Assembly (NCBI GenBank): GCA_937892925.1
Contig: CALBHX010000099.1
Location: forward strand, 1 to 55,322
Length of the DNA stretch: 55,322 nucleotides
Direction of reading: 5' to 3'
Origin: an uncultured Lentisphaeraceae bacterium
Lineage (GTDB): Bacteria > Verrucomicrobiota > Kiritimatiellia > RFP12 > DVOR01
Part shown: positions 52,007-55,322 of the stretch, one piece after another
Position numbering within the stretch: position 1 is the first letter of the stretch
Layout of the letters: every line of letters starts with the position of its first letter
Made by a program: the position numbers and the translations under genes
The notes under the pieces: model-generated
Database searches by the model: none
Seen by the model: the letters and a program-made list of their open reading frames with translations, nothing else
What the model was told of the DNA's origin: nothing

Positions 52007-53350
52007 TCAGTGCCCATAATGTGAACCACCCGAATCTCCGCGCCCGGGTCTAGGTCTGCGGCACGTGCTCCCATAAAGCGCCAACCATGCCGTCGCCTCC
52101 GCACGAAATGCCGCCTGATCCCACAACCGTAACGCCCTACAATACCGGCACCCCTCTGCCGTCACCCCTCGAAGCGCATAATCCCGAACATGGTGGCGCA
52201 CATGCCGCAACCATGCAAAGTCAAGCCCCCGAATTCCCGCGTCTGCTGCATCAATCGGGATCAGCCGCACTGCATCAAACCCCCCAAGCACCACATCATA
52301 CGACGTTGGATTTTCCCCCGCAACCGATCCAAAAGCCTTCGCCGCAGCCATCCATGTAGCACCCTCACGTTGCACACCAACCACCACACTAGCGCCCTCA
52401 TAATTATACTGCTTGCGCAACATCCCCCCAAGCGGCAATTCATCCGCCTGCATGGCCTTCCATTCCCCCCACTTACCATTAAACGTTGTCCACGAAACCC
52501 GCTTTTCCTCACCATCCACCACAACAGCTTCCGCCTCCCGCTCATACACCGCCGGTGCGCCCGATTCTTCCGCAGGCTTCGGTGGCACGCCCGGATGCCC
52601 AAGCTCCACCAACTGGCTCGACATCTCCGCTTCCAGCCCCAACACCTCAAACGAAGCCTCTCGCTCCCCCAACCGTAAACCAAAAAACGGTTCCGTATTC
52701 AGCTCTGGCACACGCCCGAAGTCTCGATACCCCCGATAATGCTGAAGAAATCCATATGCATGAAACCAGAACCAGCACCAATCCCGCCCTAACACCGCCT
52801 CGTAAAAATCCTGCTCCACCAACCACGTTGGAAACACACTTTGATCCACCGGCGGCGTTAACGGGAATGCAGTAATAGGTTCCTGTAACAACATCCCCAA
52901 CAGCTCCTGCAAATCCGCCTCCGCCCCCTCATAAAGCCCCAACGGCATCACTGTCTCCCGCAGTTCGCGTAAATAATCCGCCGCCTCTGGAATCTCTTCC
53001 ATTCCATTCGCCGCAGCTACACGTTGAGCTGACAAAAACCCCAGCAGCGGTGCCGTCAGTTGAACCCGTTGACGCAATTCATGCAGCGCCTGAGCCGCCG
53101 CCAGGTTATCCTCTGAATCTGCCAGCATATACGCCTGAATCAAATTCAGCTCCCCACACAGATTCAATCCCGCCGCCTGCCAACGCGCCGCCGCCAACGC
53201 AGCCGCATCACCCCCATCCTGCGTACGCAGTCGCGTCATCACAAATCCCTGAATCGTCGTCACCCACAGTGCAAGTGCCGCCATGGCCACCACTACAGCC
53301 AGCAGCAACACCACCGCCTGGCCAAGCTCCGAACCCTTCTTCCGCCTCAT
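52007..53350 (-). CDS. TadG-like pilus assembly protein
   Basis: A 447-residue protein anchored by one N-terminal helix (about 10-32, QAVVLLLAVVVAMAALALWV). Directly after it, RLRTQDGGDAAALAAARWQAAG matches the conserved segment following the anchor in TadG/TadE-type pilus proteins, where it reads like ADAAALAAA. The residues before the helix (SELGQAVV) look like a prepilin peptidase site, G/Q, but the usual Glu at +5 is missing. The large C-terminal part (about 80-447) is exported and shows no domain I know. I start at the ATG with GGGGAG just upstream, 8 bp behind the previous stop. It is the third or fourth gene of the Tad-like cluster. Confidence 0.78.
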   Translation of the reverse strand: MRRKKGSELGQAVVLLLAVVVAMAALALWVTTIQGFVMTRLRTQDGGDAAALAAARWQAAGLNLCGELNLIQAYMLADSEDNLAAAQALHELRQRVQLTAPLLGFLSAQRVAAANGMEEIPEAADYLRELRETVMPLGLYEGAEADLQELLGMLLQEPITAFPLTPPVDQSVFPTWLVEQDFYEAVLGRDWCWFWFHAYGFLQHYRGYRDFGRVPELNTEPFFGLRLGEREASFEVLGLEAEMSSQLVELGHPGVPPKPAEESGAPAVYEREAEAVVVDGEEKRVSWTTFNGKWGEWKAMQADELPLGGMLRKQYNYEGASVVVGVQREGATWMAAAKAFGSVAGENPTSYDVVLGGFDAVRLIPIDAADAGIRGLDFAWLRHVRHHVRDYALRGVTAEGCRYCRALRLWDQAAFRAEATAWLALYGSTCRRPRPGRGDSGGSHYGH

Positions 53351-53358
53351 ATCTCCCC

Positions 53359-53931
53359 TCACTCCTCCCCACCTGTGCGGATCAAATAGAGCGAAGCATG
53401 ATCCTCGATCTCCCACCACGCCCGTAATCGCTGAAGCTCCCCAACCGGCACCACGCCAACCAACGCTCCCAACCGCCACGGCAATCCCCTTGGTACATCA
53501 AAAACCGCCTCCACCCTCGAACTTCCCCCCGATCTGCGCACCTGATGCGACAACCCAGACCACCGCTCATAATCCAAAATTCCTCTCGCATCCGGTTCCG
53601 TTTCACTCTGCAGATAGGTTCGCACCAACGCCAACTCTCCCACGCCGCCGCCCACCACTGAACGCCCCCCATCCGGAACCAGCCGCTTCCCCGATACCGG
53701 AATCATACCAACCCGTAAAGACTTCAGCCGATGAAACGAATTGAACCCCACCGCATCTGCACGCGCCGCACGCGCAGCGCCATTACACAACAACAACCGC
53801 GATGCCGAGGCCACCGCAAAATCGTAAAAAAAGAAAAATGCCGCCAACAGCACGAGCAGAACCAACAGACTCTCCACCATCGCCTGCCCATGCCGCGGCG
53901 CCCGGCCAATCTTAAAGATTCCCGCTCTCAT
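53359..53931 (-). CDS. TadE-like pseudopilin
   Basis: A 190-residue protein whose N-terminus reads PRHGQAMVESLLVLLVLLAA. The G/Q junction, Glu at +5 and following hydrophobic helix are the marks of type IV prepilin-peptidase substrates of the TadE group. The helix is followed by an exported domain of about 145 residues that includes LLLCNGAARAARADAVG, which fits the TadE conserved segment. It overlaps the preceding pilin gene by 20 bp and ends 8 bp before the TadG-like gene. Confidence 0.82.
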   Translation of the reverse strand: MRAGIFKIGRAPRHGQAMVESLLVLLVLLAAFFFFYDFAVASASRLLLCNGAARAARADAVGFNSFHRLKSLRVGMIPVSGKRLVPDGGRSVVGGGVGELALVRTYLQSETEPDARGILDYERWSGLSHQVRRSGGSSRVEAVFDVPRGLPWRLGALVGVVPVGELQRLRAWWEIEDHASLYLIRTGGEE

Positions 53932-54151
53932 CCAGTTTCTTCAGGGTTTCCGTGCCATCACCCAAATCCTGATAAGCATTCTGAGCCTCCGAACCGACAT
54001 CCTCATCCAGAGCAGACGTCGCCCCCGAAAACTTCTTTGCAATGGCCTTTCCAAACAGCCCCACCAACGCCAACAGCGTGATAGCAATCAACACCACAAT
54101 GATGATGTACTCCACCATTGTCTGTCCCTGTTTACGCTTCGAAATATTCAT
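53912..54151 (-). CDS. Flp family type IVb pilin
   Basis: A 79-residue Flp-type pilin. The short leader MNISKRKQG ends at the G/Q site for prepilin peptidase; the mature end QTMVEYIIIVVLIAITLLAL has the Glu-Tyr pair at +5/+6 that defines Flp pilins. A hydrophilic 45-residue tail follows, longer than in the smallest Flp proteins. It lies 21 bp behind a second pilin-like gene and overlaps the TadE-like gene by 20 bp. None of the pilus machinery (TadA, TadB, TadC, TadZ, RcpA, prepilin peptidase) is in the window. Confidence 0.88.
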   Translation of the reverse strand: MNISKRKQGQTMVEYIIIVVLIAITLLALVGLFGKAIAKKFSGATSALDEDVGSEAQNAYQDLGDGTETLKKLDESGNL

Positions 54152-54172
54152 ACCGTAACTCCTCTGTAACCT

Positions 54173-54340
54173 TCATGGAAAATCTGAACCCAGCAGTAGA
54201 CTAGTCCGAGCCGATTGCACACGCACCGCCCGAACAACCCATCCCGCCGCTGCCGCCGCACCCAACAGCAACACCAGCACCAGAATATACTCAACTAGCG
54301 TCTGCCCACATCGCATACCAATATAGTAACATAAAAACAT
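54173..54340 (-). CDS. Small Flp-like pilin
   Basis: A 55-residue prepilin-like protein. The start I prefer (MFLCYYIGMRCG) lies behind GTGAGGATGGGG; a later ATG giving MRCG is possible and would begin six bases behind a TATATT-type hexamer. The processing site RCG/QTLVEYILVLVLL again has G/Q and Glu-Tyr at +5/+6. The rest is a hydrophobic helix and a short polar tail (QSARTSLLLGSDF). It is the first gene of the Tad-like cluster and too short for most automatic gene calls. Whether it is a second subunit or a pseudopilin is open. Confidence 0.7.
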   Translation of the reverse strand: MFLCYYIGMRCGQTLVEYILVLVLLLGAAAAAGWVVRAVRVQSARTSLLLGSDFP

Positions 54341-54880
54341 CCCCATCCTCACACCCACATCTCAACATCTGGATCTCCGCTTCTTCCATGAATACAGTTG
54401 TATCCCCCCAACCCGCGCCCCAAGTTTAAGACAAACCCGCCCCGACTGTGACATGAAGCCGCCCCGGATTCAAGACTGCACGGGTTCCAGGAGATTTACA
54501 ATGAAACAATTGGGTAAGGATAGTCCCGAGTTTGCAAGCGATTGATTTTGTCCACCTGACCCAAAAACCGCAAGTGCTGTCCCGAGGCGATGGTCTCCCG
54601 CAAGCTCGGCTCTATCGGCTTCGTCTGGAACCTGCCTGCCCCTGCCCCCATCAGTAAGCTGGCCGGATACATCGCTCCAAGCCTCGACCTTGTATTGAAA
54701 TCGGAACGCAACAAGTCTCACCCAAAGCCGATTCAGAACTATGCCGAGCCAACACGTTCAAACGATCCCTAAGCGCAGCCACATCATACCTAAACTCTCA
54801 TTCACAATCGCAATTCCTGTATCTCGACTGGACACTTTTACTCCCTTATTTCCATCTTGCTGTATCCCGTCGGTCAGTTT
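54341..54880. other. Intergenic region upstream of the pilin cluster and cysS
   Basis: Divergent region. A 72- to 83-codon pair of overlapping minus-strand frames (54470-54721) contains protein-like stretches (TIASGQHLRFLGQVDK) without a Shine-Dalgarno site or a match I know, so it may be a gene remnant. ACCCGCCCC-ACT and AAGCCGCCCCGG (54433-54467) recur in the metK-dnaK gap. Nothing else stands out. Confidence 0.45.
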
Positions 54881-54895
54881 GTATTCAGTGAATAC
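54881..54895. repeat. Palindrome upstream of cysS promoter
   Basis: GTATTC-AGT-GAATAC, perfect 6-bp arms with a 3-bp centre, ending 27 bp before the cysS -10. Candidate operator. Confidence 0.45.
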
Positions 54896-54918
54896 CAACA
54901 ACACATAACCCCGATTTT

Positions 54919-54927
54919 TGTTATACT
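54919..54927 (+). promoter_or_regulatory. cysS promoter
   Basis: TGT-TATACT, an extended -10 with a poor -35. Transcription would begin about 24 bases before the cysS ATG; GAGAGG serves as the ribosome binding site. Confidence 0.6.
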
Positions 54928-54956
54928 GACCCTCTGACTAGAAGAGAGGTTCGCGC

Positions 54957-55322
54957 ATGACGTTGCACTTTTTCAACTCCCTTTCCCGGCGATTGGAGCC
55001 ATTTCAGACATTGAAGCCCAACGAAGTGGGAATGTATACGTGTGGCCCGACAGTCTATAACTTTGCGCATATTGGTAATTTTCGGGCATATCTTTTCGAA
55101 GACTTTTTACGACGCGTCTTGGAATTCGCCGGTTATCATGTTACACAGGTAATGAATCTGACGGATGTGGACGATAAGACTATTCGGGGTTCCCGTGCTG
55201 CCGGGTTGCCCCTAAAAGTTTATACAAAACCCTACATCGACGCTTTTTTCGCAGATCTCAAAACATTAAATATTGAACCCGCAGCAGTCTATCCGGCAGC
55301 TACCGATCATATTGCCGAAATG
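54957..55322 (+). CDS. cysS: Cysteine--tRNA ligase (3' truncated by window)
   Basis: The first 122 codons of a class I aminoacyl-tRNA synthetase that charges tRNA-Cys. MYTCGPTVYNFAHIGNFRAY contains the zinc-ligand cysteine and the HIGN nucleotide-binding motif; the later VMNLTDVDDKTI segment is also typical. The frame is open to the window end and the rest of the gene lies beyond it. The start has GAGAGG seven bases upstream and follows the promoter at 54919-54927. Confidence 0.95.
   Translation, partial: MTLHFFNSLSRRLEPFQTLKPNEVGMYTCGPTVYNFAHIGNFRAYLFEDFLRRVLEFAGYHVTQVMNLTDVDDKTIRGSRAAGLPLKVYTKPYIDAFFADLKTLNIEPAAVYPAATDHIAEM

Noticed and set aside
54470..54721. Minus-strand ORFs of 72 and 83 codons
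   Set aside because: Two overlapping frames look equally protein-like, no start signal, no recognised family; listed only as a possible remnant.
1..55322. tRNA/rRNA genes, CRISPR arrays, insertion sequences, prophage genes
   Set aside because: Looked for by eye in all gaps; no cloverleaf-like segments, spaced repeats, transposase motifs or terminal repeats were found.

Overview
The window (about 55 kb, mid-GC) is a chromosomal segment from a member of the PVC superphylum, most likely Verrucomicrobiota, Kiritimatiellota or Lentisphaerota. The best marker is the 51-residue basic protein at 16904-17059, which I recognise as the small basic protein family typical of Verrucomicrobia and Chlamydiae. 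A stand-alone type III glutamine synthetase, an Mla/MCE lipid-transport operon with a lipoprotein, and LptF/LptG- and LolA-like proteins indicate a double-membrane cell. No plasmid, phage, transposase, CRISPR, tRNA or rRNA gene was seen. The first gene (Na/Pi symporter) and the last (cysS) are cut by the window edges.

Layout. 1-2481 (+): Na/Pi symporter and a PHP phosphoesterase. 2556-5654 (-): NAD(P)HX repair enzyme, rarA and a doubtful small ORF. 5655-6487: a decayed stretch with a possible methyltransferase relic. 6488-13844 (+): pheT, two uncharacterised genes, then mlaE-mlaF-mlaD and an auxiliary lipoprotein. 14088-16422 (-): rfbB and an iron alcohol dehydrogenase. 16904-17361 (+): small basic protein and rpsU. 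17437-30650 (-): a tightly packed 12-gene operon: gmk, coaC, mcsA, a degenerate mcsB, a LolA-like gene, an AI-2E-type exporter, an unknown membrane protein, an LptF/LptG permease, a NERD protein, prc, dxs and mutL. Most of its junctions overlap by 1-8 bases. 30842-33744 (-): a beta-propeller di-haem cytochrome and a Rid/chorismatase-like protein. 34188-41560 (+): nfeD-stomatin, rnc, an RNA-type methyltransferase, a haem-binding PD40 protein and a three-gene ABC transporter. 41633-42820 (-): metK. 43418-47350 (+): dnaK-groES-groEL. 47508-49803 (+): MTA/SAH nucleosidase and two exported unknowns. 49868-54340 (-): four Tad-pilus-like proteins followed by glutamine synthetase III. 54957 to the end (+): cysS.

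The most notable signals are regulatory or concern enzymes that have lost motifs. (1) The metK leader carries a pseudoknot with the layout and conserved bases of a SAM-II riboswitch, starting within a few bases of the predicted transcription start. (2) dnaK-groESL is preceded by a near-consensus sigma-54 promoter and, upstream, a perfect 11-bp inverted repeat with a 9-bp spacer (CIRCE geometry, different sequence). (3) The McsB homologue lacks the phosphagen-kinase catalytic motifs although its McsA partner is intact. (4) MutL has lost its endonuclease and zinc motifs. (5) A reduced Tad-like cluster encodes four proteins with prepilin-type processing sites but no secretion machinery in view.
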